Source: Phellopilus nigrolimitatus
Lineage: Eukaryota; Basidiomycota; Agaricomycetes; Hymenochaetales; Hymenochaetaceae
DNA: 64,000 nucleotides
Reading direction: 5' to 3'
NCBI GenBank assembly: GCA_021029095.1
Contig: JAJOHG010000045.1
Location: 124,001 to 188,000, forward strand
Below are positions 33,872 through 43,161 of this stretch, piece after piece. The position numbers were made by a program, and so were the translations under genes. Numbering within the stretch: position 1 is the first letter of the stretch; every line of letters begins with the position of its first letter. Under the pieces are notes generated by a model that saw only the letters and a program-made list of their open reading frames with translations, made no database searches and had not been told where the DNA came from.

Positions 33872-34480
33872 TCCTGTTCAAGAGTGTGATGTTAAGCAGC
33901 GTTCATCAAATTCCAGTTCCGCGAGCAGGACCAAAGGAATGTCTATAGACGTACCGTGATATTTAGACCTTACGAGATCGTGATACTGCAAGGTCGAGAG
34001 TGAGATGGATGTTCACAGAGCTGATGAACATATGAAGTGGTCGTAGTTGCTGTGTTGGCAGGTCGGTCGAGTCGGAGAACCTAATTATTGTCGCCGTTGG
34101 CATCAATCCCATGACTCTGTCCTTCTTAAATTTGCAGGAAGACAGATATCTATCCCAGTATCATTGGCAGGGTTCGTTCTGATATTGATCGCGCATAATT
34201 GTCATGCTGTGAATTCGTATGAATAGAACGCGAAGCTTAGAACCCTCGTACCTGCCGGACGCCTGAGCGATCTGACTCCGCTCTTTGAGCTGCTGTACGT
34301 ATTTTTTATATGGCCTTGTAAAGCATACAATTGACGATAAATACACCATTGATATGTCGAATCATGTTGGTTTAATCTTCGAGGCCGTACCAGAGAGCAT
34401 GACAGAAGATGAAAAAAACCCATATGAAGGCAACGGCGCTGAGTCACGCAATTACATAAGTGGTTGAAGTGGTTGAAGTC
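33872..34480 (-). other. Thioesterase upstream region and unidentified conserved segment, copy C
   Basis: Counterpart of 9,260-9,960. The outer 280 bp hold the RSLRRPAG remnant. Homology ends just before the BUD13 gene, so the duplication may have replaced part of the original BUD13 promoter. Confidence 0.5.
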
Positions 34481-34524
34481 ACTCAACGTTGGCCAGAGCT
34501 AGGCTATGCTCTCGGCTGTCGACC

Positions 34525-35518
34525 ATGCAAGCGTATCTCGCAGAAAGGTACATGTCTGGGCCAAAGGCCGATGCCATTCTCTCAAGAGCAGCACCTTCAA
34601 AGAAGAAGAAACGGAAGACGGCGTTGGGAGCTGCCACCGGTTCCGCGAGCGCTATGATCGTCGACGACGACGGCGGGTGGGGCAAGGAGGCCAAAGATGA
34701 TAACGATGAGCTCGCAGAGGCCGTCGTCGAGGCGGATAGGAGCTTCAAGAAACGGAAGGTGGAAACAGAGAAATCTGGCGGAGGTGAGAGCTCCGGCTGG
34801 GCGACCGTGCGTGAGGGCGTCAAACAGGAATCGCCGCAGCCTGAGGACGAAAAGCCGCAAGTTGTTGATGCACCGTTCACCGGGGGTCTTGTCACCTCGG
34901 CGCAACTCAAGAAGGCTCTTCCACAGAAGGGCAAGGACAAGGCACGCGAGGAAACGGAGGAAGAACGCGAGGCTGCGCGGCTCGCACAGGAGACGGTGTA
35001 CCGTGATGTTACCGGACGCAAGATTGACACGAAAGCGGAGCGCGTGGAGGCTGCTCGCAAGAAACGCGAGCGCGAAGAACGGGAGGCGCAGAAGATGGAG
35101 TGGGGGAAGGGGCTCGTGCAGCGCGAGGATGAGGTGCGGCGGCGGGCGCAGCTTGAACAAGAGAGAAAACGTGATCTCGCGGTATACGCAGATGATCGGG
35201 AGCTCAATGATGAACAGAAGGCGAAGGATCGATGGAACGACCCGGCAGCCGCGTTTCTTACTGTGAGCGTTCATACCGTCTTGACTTTCTGCGTGCAGTA
35301 TACTGATCCTTGTCTGGTAGAAAAAAGCATCAAAAGGTCCAAAAAAGCCGATATACTCAGGCCCTCCGCCTCCTCCAAATCGGTTTGGAATTAGGCCGGG
35401 CTATCGCTGGGATGGCGTCGATCGCGGGAATGGCTTTGAGAAGAAGATCTTTCAGAAGCAGAACGAACGCAAACGGACAGGCCTGGAAAGCTATCAGTGG
35501 AGCGTCGACGACATGTAG
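34525..35518 (+). CDS. BUD13: BUD13/CWC26-type pre-mRNA splicing factor
   Basis: BUD13 is a subunit of the RES complex of the spliceosome, acting in the nucleus on pre-mRNA retention and splicing. Exons 34525-35262 and 35321-35518 give 311 aa. The start [16 protein letters not shown], the Lys-rich motif KKKKRKT, a long Glu/Arg/Lys-rich helical middle ([20 protein letters not shown]) and the diagnostic C-terminus ([18 protein letters not shown] ... SYQWSVDDM) all fit. The spacing and short length are typical of fungal members. An AATAAA lies near 35,850. The open frame extends upstream of this ATG, but the family start is MQAYL. Confidence 0.92.
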
Positions 35519-36229
35519 AAACTCCTGCAGCTGGTATCTTGCTTCCTCTCTCCCTATCGCGTGTACTTTCCATTGTGCGCACTCACCTATATCCACATTA
35601 TCATACTTCGAGTCCTGGTCGTCGAGGCCTAGATCTTGCCGTCTGCATCATGTGCATGTCCATTTTCATATCATTTATAAGACAGCTCGACGAGAGTCCT
35701 ACCCTCCAGTTGCAATACCTGGACACCTAGCCGTCTTTGTAGCGGTGGCTGATTGTTCGTTCATATCTGTATGTCTATCTGTCCGTCCCTGCCACCCCTT
35801 TCTACTAAATGTCGATCTCATATATACAATGCCCTGTATTCTAGCAGAATAAATACCTTTCTAATTGGACGCGCGTTATGATGCGATTTGCTGTTTGCCT
35901 TGAAGTCTCTGTTAAATGCGATCTCTGTATGCGAGACTGACGAGTTTATGTACGTTTTACTCTAACCCCTCTGCGCTTTTACTCAAAGGTAGTCGAAGTC
36001 ACTCTCAGGGCATCTACTTCATTCATTCGATATTGAAGAATGCAATGCAAATTGTCCATTTCTCAAATTGCACATCAGAACAGATCGAGTGGTAGCCTGT
36101 CTGATGCACATGTTCAACTAGGCTCCCGAGTCGGCCATGATGTCCATGATCATTTTCACACTGATATCAGCGGGTCGATACTGCTCGAAATTTACGGGCA
36201 CTTCTCTGGCTTGCCTCGATCGTTCACTA
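35519..36229. other. BUD13 3' flank and unidentified sequence
   Basis: Includes the BUD13 3' region. A short + frame at 36,040-36,235 (DVHDHFHTDISGSILLEIYG) runs up to the inverted repeat of the neighbouring element. No family recognised. Confidence 0.4.
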
Positions 36230-37185
36230 TACCGTCATGGACCGGTCCTTGCACCACCACCACTCCTTGCACCACCCCATTTAATTTGACTCAACAACAC
36301 TTTCCCTAGCTCAAATTAGTGAGCAAAAATATTCTTCTAGATCAAATACACTACTACAAAAAAACTCGGTGTAAAATGGTCTACATTTAATGAAGTTATG
36401 GATGAAATAAGCGTGAGAAGGTACTACAACTGAGTGGTTCAAAATGTTTTTAGCCTTATGCACTCGTAAAACCCTCCTTTATGCTCAAACAAAAAATGTA
36501 CCTACTATTAGCACAATAGTTTGGATGTCCTTGCAAAATTTTAAGTCAGATGGATAAGTATACAGTTGTGTAGAAATTCAGGAAAGCCGTATGTGGCGCT
36601 TTTTGCGGGTGTGACACTCTCGTCACGGCCTTTTATGTCACAGTCTTTCCGTCTCAATTGCTCCCTTCTGCCGCACAATTCATACTACTAGAATACACTG
36701 TGAAATACTCATTGATGATAGTAGATACTAGAATATTTGAAGTCATTCTATGCCAAAAAAACTACTAATACAGTTTCTAGGATATTCCATATGAAAAGAT
36801 CCCTAACCCTCCCTGGTGGAACAAGCCTAAAAGGGGGACCTTGGAACCTCCTATTCCCAAGCCAAAGCTTCCAAATACATTGAGGATGTTTTGGAAGCAA
36901 TTGATATTGAAAATGTCAGCGGGGATGAGAGCAGCGACTCAAATCCCGAGTGAAGACGAGCGTGGGAAAGTTGTGGTGCAAGGAGCGGTGATGTGCCGTT
37001 TCGGAGCCAAACTGTATGCAATTCATAACTTATTTCTTCCTTGCTCTTTTCACTCAAAACTTTGTGCAGATAGGCCTGAGTAATATAGCTTTATAATGGT
37101 ATTTTTTGTTTGAGAAAATTTGGAGAAAAGAATGTGTAAAAAGCGAAATCAAATGTGCTGGTTCAAGGACCGGTCCATGACGGTA
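36230..37185. mobile_element. 956-bp element with 22-bp perfect terminal inverted repeats
   Basis: The first 22 bases (36230-36251, beginning TACCGTCATGGACC) are the exact reverse complement of the last 22 (37164-37185). A TA at each edge fits a TA target duplication of the Tc1/mariner kind. Similarity continues weakly inward (CCACCCCATTTAATTTGAC against CCAGCACATTTGATTTCGC). The AT-rich interior has one 80-codon frame (36841-37083) but no recognisable transposase, so it would be non-autonomous. Confidence 0.72.
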
Positions 37186-37403
37186 ATGTTCCCCGACAAT
37201 TCAACGAACGTCGCGAGACCGTCTTTCCTGATTACCACACCATTGTCTGGATGCAAAACCCATTTCCGCGAGATACATTCATGGTACATAATTATCGCAA
37301 GCACTTTACATTAACCTGTGGTTCGATTGGCTATCAGATAACGTCCGCTTGTGATGGGATGTACGTACGTCTTTCGCAGACACTGTGCGGTTGTCAATGG
37401 CCG
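37186..37403. other. Short unidentified stretch before the Nudix gene
   Basis: A + frame reads VFPDYHTIVWMQNPFPRDTF, which looks like a protein fragment, but nothing joins it across the element and I do not recognise it. Confidence 0.3.
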
Positions 37404-37931
37404 CTATTCTTTGTAGCTCACGGCTGCGAGGACGTGCTTCACAGTGTTAATCATTTCAGTCGACATCGGATAGTTCTCGAGTTCCTCTTCATTGGCGACC
37501 CATGCATATGCCTGGTGCTCTTCAGGATTCATGACTACCTCTGGTTCTCCCTTTCCTGCGACCTCCACAAGGAAGTTAAACTGCTTCGAAATGCCCTTTT
37601 TCGTCGTATACTCGAACCCCTCATCGAACTCCGACACGACACGCGTCACGTCTAGGCCCGTTTCTTCGCGAAGCTCGCGCGCTACGTCGTCTAATATGGT
37701 TGCGTCTTCATTCTCCGCGTGGCCTCCGGGGAGCTCGTACATGTCTGGATACTCGTCCTCCTTTGTGATGCGCTTGAGAAGCAGTATTTTTTTCGAAACG
37801 CTCCCTTCTGGTTGGGAAACGACAGCTACGCCTACGATAAGACGCTTTCCTGCGCACTCGGGCTTCATGCGCAGCTCATCCAGTCGGACGGCTCGACGTT
37901 CAACTGAAGGCGAGACTGAGAAGCTGGCCAT
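37404..37931 (-). CDS. Nudix hydrolase
   Basis: Hydrolyses a nucleoside diphosphate linked to another moiety; the substrate cannot be told from sequence. Single exon, 175 aa, start MASFSVSPSVERRAVRLDEL. The Nudix box is LPGGHAENEDATILDDVARE followed at once by LREETGLDV. It has the REL-EETGL core, but one extra residue between the first Gly and the REL, with Asp in place of the first Glu, a variant I recall in other fungal Nudix proteins. The flanking strands (KRLIVGVAVV, KKILLLKR) fit the fold. It is divergent from the oxidoreductase/aminotransferase gene, with about 590 bp between starts. Confidence 0.9.
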   Translation of the reverse strand: MASFSVSPSVERRAVRLDELRMKPECAGKRLIVGVAVVSQPEGSVSKKILLLKRITKEDEYPDMYELPGGHAENEDATILDDVARELREETGLDVTRVVSEFDEGFEYTTKKGISKQFNFLVEVAGKGEPEVVMNPEEHQAYAWVANEEELENYPMSTEMINTVKHVLAAVSYKE

Positions 37932-38434
37932 GAGAATCGATGGATGATGGAATGGCGTGAGATCAGTGCCGTTGTTTAGGTGTCGAACTAGTTGTCAAGT
38001 GCCAAGTCACGCTCAAGAAGAAAAGAGTGCAAACTGGCAAACTCACGCTTGTTCGTTTTTGACGCCTGATGCTGGGATGTTTCGGCGCAGGATCTCGCAC
38101 GCCACAAGAACCGTCGTCTTTTCTGGTTGTCCACCGTTCCAGCGCGGTTTCACAGTGGTATTAAATTGCTGCAAAAGCAACGGGAACAAAATCCGACTCT
38201 CACGTTTGTTGACTAAACGGACGCCACAGCTTCGCTATATCTGGTGATATCGTTAGGATCAAATCCTTATCAGGCGTTTATTGATTATGTTATTTTTGCT
38301 CAAACACTTTCTTTCGACACATCTATTTTCAAATCTTGTTCTCTGCTTCAAACGAGCACATGGCTGTAATCAACTGGGATGCCTAGATTTTTTTCCCTGA
38401 CATTCCGGTCATGAAAAGCTGTGTCTTGACTATG

Positions 38435-38443
38435 CATAAAAGG
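38435..38443 (+). promoter_or_regulatory. TATA-like element
   Basis: CATAAAAGG 75 nt before the ATG of the oxidoreductase/aminotransferase gene, followed by a pyrimidine-rich leader. Confidence 0.45.
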
Positions 38444-38517
38444 GCGAGACCGATGACTATATCTTCTCGTTCCTCTCCAAAAGCATCCGCATCTTTTAAC
38501 AACATTGGCCCTTAAGC

Positions 38518-40835
38518 ATGTCTCCGCCTTCGATTCTACTTGTTGGCCTTGGAAAGCGCACAGTTACTAAGGCGGTACCAGCACTAGCCTCTCTTGGTGA
38601 CGCCGTCCAAATCTCCGGCGCTGTTGAGCCCGTTTTGCCTTCTTCTCTCCCAACCGAACTCCGGACGACCGCTATTCATCCAACAATTCAGGAAATGCTT
38701 TCTCAACAGTCCGCACCCGGGTTTGCATATATTGCTGTCCCCCACCTTGCTTATGGGAATATTCTTCAAGAATTATTTTTCGCCGGGGTAAATGTCATTA
38801 AGGAGAAGCCCTTGGCGATTAACGCTGCTGAAGGGTTCACTCTCATTGAGGCGGCGAATAAAACTGGTGTCCGTTTGGGTGTTTCTGCCCAGCGTCGTTT
38901 CTCCAAGCGCTATAACCGTCTTCGGGAGTGGCTTCCTCGAGTCGGACGCGTCTCCGCCGTTCATGTCATTGAGAAGATTGTTGTAAGTGATTTCACAGAA
39001 GGCTGGCGTGCTTCCAAAAATGCTGCAGGCGGAGGTGTTGTTTTAGATATGGGTTATCATATGCTCGATCAACTCGTGGGTCTCTTTGGTCGCGAATTCA
39101 GGGAGGTTTCAGCGAGATTACTCAAGACCCGCTCAGGTCAATACGATGTCGAAGACACAGCACACATACACATTTCTTATGCTGGAGGAATAGAAGCGAG
39201 CGTCGTGCTGTCTCGTGCTGGCGCGGAACAAGAAGAAATACTGGAAATCATCGGCGAGCATGCGGTTCTAAGGCTGAATGGAACCAAAGTCAAATTCTTA
39301 GCTACAGGCAGCCATGACGCTGGGAACGACATCTTCAACTGCGAGGAGTCGACCAATGATATGCTGAAAGACCTCTTTTCCAGTTTTATCTCAGGAGCAG
39401 ACACTGATTTGTGGAATACTGAGCGCGATCTCGCTGTCATGCGGCTCATTGATGCCATTTACTCGGAGGGTAAACTTGAACAATTATCTTCTACCAAGTC
39501 TATCGTTGGTGATAGTTCAGACGTCCCCGCAAAAAAGTGGTCCTGGCCGCGTCTGACTAAAGAAATAGAGAATGATGTACACAAGCAGCTTCACACAACA
39601 CTAAGTATCTACAACAATGGCGGCGTCTTTGGCGAGTTCGAGACTGAAATCAAGTCAGCGATTTCTACACCGGATTCGAATCTGCGCGTTCTTCTTCATA
39701 ACTCAGGAACAAGCGCGCTGCACGCTACGTTCTACTCTCTCGGGATTGGTCGCGGAGACGAAGTCATTGTTCCGGTCTACACGTTCCATGCGACGATCTC
39801 GCCTCTCATGCAGCTCGGGGTTGTACCTGTATTTGTTGATGCCCTCACTGGTACAGGTAATATCGATCCTGATGGAGTCCGTGCTGCCATCACGAAGAAA
39901 ACGAAGGCAGTTGTTATCACTCACATGTGGGGCATCCCCTGTGACATGAAACAGTTGGTCCAGATTTGCAAGGAAGCTAAAATAAGGCTCGTCGAAGGTA
40001 CTTACTTCAATGCATCTCATTACGCGTAGCATGTACTGAGACAAATATATTTCTAGATTGTGCTCATGCACACGGTGCTACTCTTCACGGCCAGTCCGTC
40101 GGTACATTTGGAGATGGAGCTGCGTGGTCCATTCAAGGTGAGAAAGTTGTTACAGGTGGCGAAGGTGGCGTCTCCGTTACTCCCAACGAAGAAATGTACT
40201 ACCGCCAGCTCATACACGGACACTACAACAAACGCTGCAAAACAGAGATTCCGAAGTCACACCCCCTGCATGCATTTTCGCTAACTGGCGCAGGATTGAA
40301 GAATCGTGCTCATCCTCTCGCCATTTCTATTGCGCTCAATCAGCTCCGCCTCTTGCCATCTATACACAGCTGGAAGTCAATCTATGCCTCTCAGATCATT
40401 CAGGCTTTGAGCATTGTTCCTTTCATTCGCCCACCACAAATAGACGCAGGGGCGAGTCCTTCTTGGTACGCTCTCGTCTTTCGTTTTGATGCTCAAGCAG
40501 CTCCTAAGGGGCTAACTCGCGAGCGCTATGTTGACGAGCTCGTGCGGCGCGGTCTGGATGATGTCGACATTCCTGGCTCTACCAAGCCGCTATACAAGGA
40601 GCCATTGTATGTTCGCCCATGGGACGTCTTACCCCATGTCTACGAGCCAGATGCGTACGAGCCTCAGTGGTCTAATTCCGACTTCCCTGGGGCGGATATG
40701 TTCTATCAGTCAGCTATCAAGATTCCTGTCTGGGCGTATGAGGATGACCGTGCTACTATTGAGATTTACTCGAAGATTATGGTACAAGTTGCGTACGAAT
40801 TCATTGATGGATTTTTGCCGATTGTCATCGAGTGA
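38518..40835 (+). CDS. Gfo/Idh/MocA oxidoreductase fused to DegT/DnrJ/EryC1-type aminotransferase
   Basis: Exons 38518-39997 and 40057-40835 give 752 aa. Residues about 1-340 form a Gfo/Idh/MocA dehydrogenase: N-terminal Rossmann strand ILLVGLGKRTVTKAV, catalytic-type EKPLA, and GGVVLDMGYHMLDQL with the usual Asp/His pair. From about 360 the chain is a PLP-dependent sugar aminotransferase: SGTSALHATFYSLGIGRGDE, VPVYTFHATISPL, the DCAHAHGA motif, and GEKVVTGGEGG with the expected PLP lysine. The two activities, oxidation of a hydroxyl to a ketone then transamination, make amino sugars in bacteria (for example the NtdC/NtdA kanosamine pair). One chain carrying both suggests channelled synthesis of an amino sugar. 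The substrate is not deducible. Both halves look intact; a piece of the aminotransferase half is copied at 44.9 and 55.0 kb. Confidence 0.9.
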
Positions 40836-41046
40836 TCAAGAGACACGAACTTGAATAAATTATTATCCTTTTCTTTCTTCGTAGAATTGTGATTCATGTA
40901 TGTAAAACTATTTATGTCCGTAAATTTACGGGTTATTCCCGCTTTTATATCATTTACGGTGGTCCCCTTGGCGGAGGCGGTGCTTGACACCGGATTCAGC
41001 GGTTCATCAATTCATCAGTCAGCAAATGTGTTGAGAATCAATCGAG

Positions 41047-41257
41047 GATCACCTGCAGTGTTATGAGGATAGTTGCAGACCAGTCTAACACCCACAATTT
41101 TCTTCTGGCTGGTTTCCTGTCCGTTTTGGGTTACCCCAGCATTCTCTGTGTTCTTGGGAGTCGCCTTCTGGTTCATCTGAAGGAAGCTGGTGAGAGGCAA
41201 ACCAACGGAGGGACCAGCTACAGGATGACGACCATGAGCAGTATGCGGTTCTCCTAA
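41047..41257 (+). pseudogene. DUF6533-type membrane protein, last exon only
   Basis: Reads SVLGYPSILCVLGSRLL followed by HLKEAGERQTNGGTSYRM and ends MTTMSSMRFS, the C-terminus of the family seen complete at 59.3 kb. The homology starts abruptly about 0.2 kb after the aminotransferase stop, so this is the truncated edge of the tandem array. Confidence 0.85.
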
Positions 41258-41821
41258 ATTTGCGAAGGGAATTCCAAGATGATTGCATATGTTTTGGCCT
41301 TTAATTACGCCTGAGGCTGATTGATTGTTCGCAGACGTGCAGGACATGCATGTACTTCTGCACCCCTGTCTGATCTTATATTTATGCTTGCCTTTTCTTC
41401 ATGTAGGACATTCGAAGCCTCTATGCTCTTTTCTAATTTTTTATTTATCTTCCCCGTCTCTTCTTGCGCTTATTCAGTATCTCATAGAATGTAAAATCTT
41501 CACTGGGCGAGAAATATATAAATTTGTTTGCGCGCACACGAGTTCACTGTTTAGTTTCTGTTCAGATTCAGCAGAATCATTGATTGCATTTCGTGAAACT
41601 TAGAGCGAGATAACGCGACACAATAGCCGCGCGTAATGACCGCTCAGCCGCTTTTTACTTCGTTGTATACTTGAGCAGTGAGATCTATACGATTCAGTTT
41701 AGCTTATTAGCGTGAGAGATGGAGAGAAGAGCAATGGCGAAGGCGGAGAGAGGGCGCCCCAAGTGCTCGCACGGCTGCTACATGTGCGCCCGCCTCCCCC
41801 TCTCAGCCCATCGCTCCGCAC
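41258..41821. other. Array filler downstream of DUF6533 copy 1
   Basis: Shares AATCTTCACTGGGCGAG..., the GCGCACACGAGTTCACTG block and the GAGAGATGGAGAGAAGAGCAA block with the regions after the other DUF6533 copies (48.2-48.5, 54.1-54.2, 61.0-61.3 kb). No gene. Confidence 0.6.
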
Positions 41822-43161
41822 TCATGCATCCGCCCCTGCGTCCTCCTCCGAGTCAGCGGGCTCGAGCGCCGCGGCGAGCAGGGCGTCGGAGTGCGCGCGT
41901 ACCCACGCAAGCATGGGGAGGCGCCCCTGGGCAGAGAGCGCGCGCCTGTGCGTCTCTCTCCTTCTTATTCTCCTTCGCATTCTCTGCATCTGCGTCAGTG
42001 ATCGACGAAGCGCAGGCGGAGGACGGAGAGGCAAAGAAGCGTAGGTGGCCTGCGGCCGTGTAGAAGTTCGCTACTCGTTCGTTCGTTCGTTTTGGGCAGA
42101 GATAGAGGGGGATAGAGGGGGGGGGGGGGGGGGGGGGGGGGGCAGGCGGGCGCGGACGTACCCACGCTTTTTTTCCCGTTGTTTGGTTTGAGGATTTGCG
42201 GATAGGACATAAGTGAGAGAAGGAAGGCGCGCACGCACTTGCACCAGAGCTCCTCGTTGAGCGGGCGTGCGGACCCGAAGCGGCGGCGCGTCGACCTCGC
42301 GGAGGGCCACCTCTTTTACCTCCGCCGTAAATTCCCTTCGGCGTCGACCGCGCGTGCGCGCAGCGCGTCGTTGAGCGCGGGCGGGGTGACGATCTCAGGG
42401 GGGACGCGCATGTCTGCGCCTGCGGGCCGTCCCTCAGCACAAAACAGAACGAAACAAATTAGGGGAGGACGGGAACGTACCGAGCTACGTGCACGAGTCG
42501 CAGAATGCCGCGAGGGCGTACAGCCCCTGACAGCCGCGCTGTACACGCGGACGGGCCCTTCGGAGCGGAGAAACGGCCAGGCAGCCGCGTAGTGCGCCGG
42601 CGGCCACCCGGGGAGCCGCGCGAGCTTGAAGGCATCGAAGCGCAGGAAGTTCTCGAGGTAGAAGGCCGTGTACAGCCTGCAGCGCGGGTGGTTAGGAAAA
42701 CGGAAAGAGGAGAAGGGAAGGCGAGCACGAGGAGCGCAGCCTTGCTGATTCGCCTGCACGACCGAAATAGTTCGCTAGCGTCAGTGACGGAGAAAAACGA
42801 GACTAGGAAAGACGAAGAGAAAGCGCGCCTACTTGCATGTGTGCTCCAGCTGCTAGGTATCCGTGTACCAGGATCAATGCGCCCTCGGGCACGAGTCCAC
42901 ACGCAGAGGACAGTGGCACGCTTGTCCGAGGATCGCGAGGGAGCGCAGTGCCCAGTTCCCAAACTGTGTCTTCGCGTTTGCTTTCGACCGCTCTTCTAGA
43001 GTATGGCCATGAGTGTTGTCTAACCATGAGACTGGGTGTAGCATAGGAAATTTGCGAACGCACCGACACGTCGCCGGGAGCGCGAGACAGCACGTCACGT
43101 CGTAACACTTGGAGTCTTCTTGAGGGCTATCCGTAATGTGTATAAACGGCGGCATCCGCAA
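41822..43161 (-). other. Decayed multi-exon gene on -, unidentified
   Basis: Pieces on - that look coding, from 5' to 3', are: NWALRSLAILGQACHCPLR (about 42,960), ALILVHGYLAAGAHM, RRLYTAFYLENFLRFDAFK (about 42,680), DMRVPPEIVTPPALNDALRA (about 42,400), EVALREVDAPPLRVRTPAQR (about 42,280), and RALSAQGRLPMLAWVRAHSD to a stop at 41,822. They alternate frames with plausible intron gaps and look like one gene. The first pieces recur on + at 56.8-57.2 kb. I do not recognise the family. Confidence 0.35.
42117..42142 (+). repeat. Run of 26 G
   Basis: Uninterrupted poly-G preceded by GATAGAGGGG repeats and a TTCG tetranucleotide run. Strong G-quadruplex potential; length is likely to vary or be mis-assembled. 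Confidence 0.9.

Larger units (their letters stand above)
28593..34480 (-). repeat. Right arm of the ~6 kb inverted repeat
   Basis: Reverse-oriented counterpart of 9260-15389. It contains deacetylase exon 3, decayed Argonaute C, small gene C and thioesterase C, and ends about 45 bp before the BUD13 start codon. The two arms would pair head to head around a 13.2 kb centre. Confidence 0.88.

Noticed and set aside
36841..37083. 80-codon frame inside the TIR element as a transposase
   Set aside because: Too short and without DDE or DNA-binding motifs.
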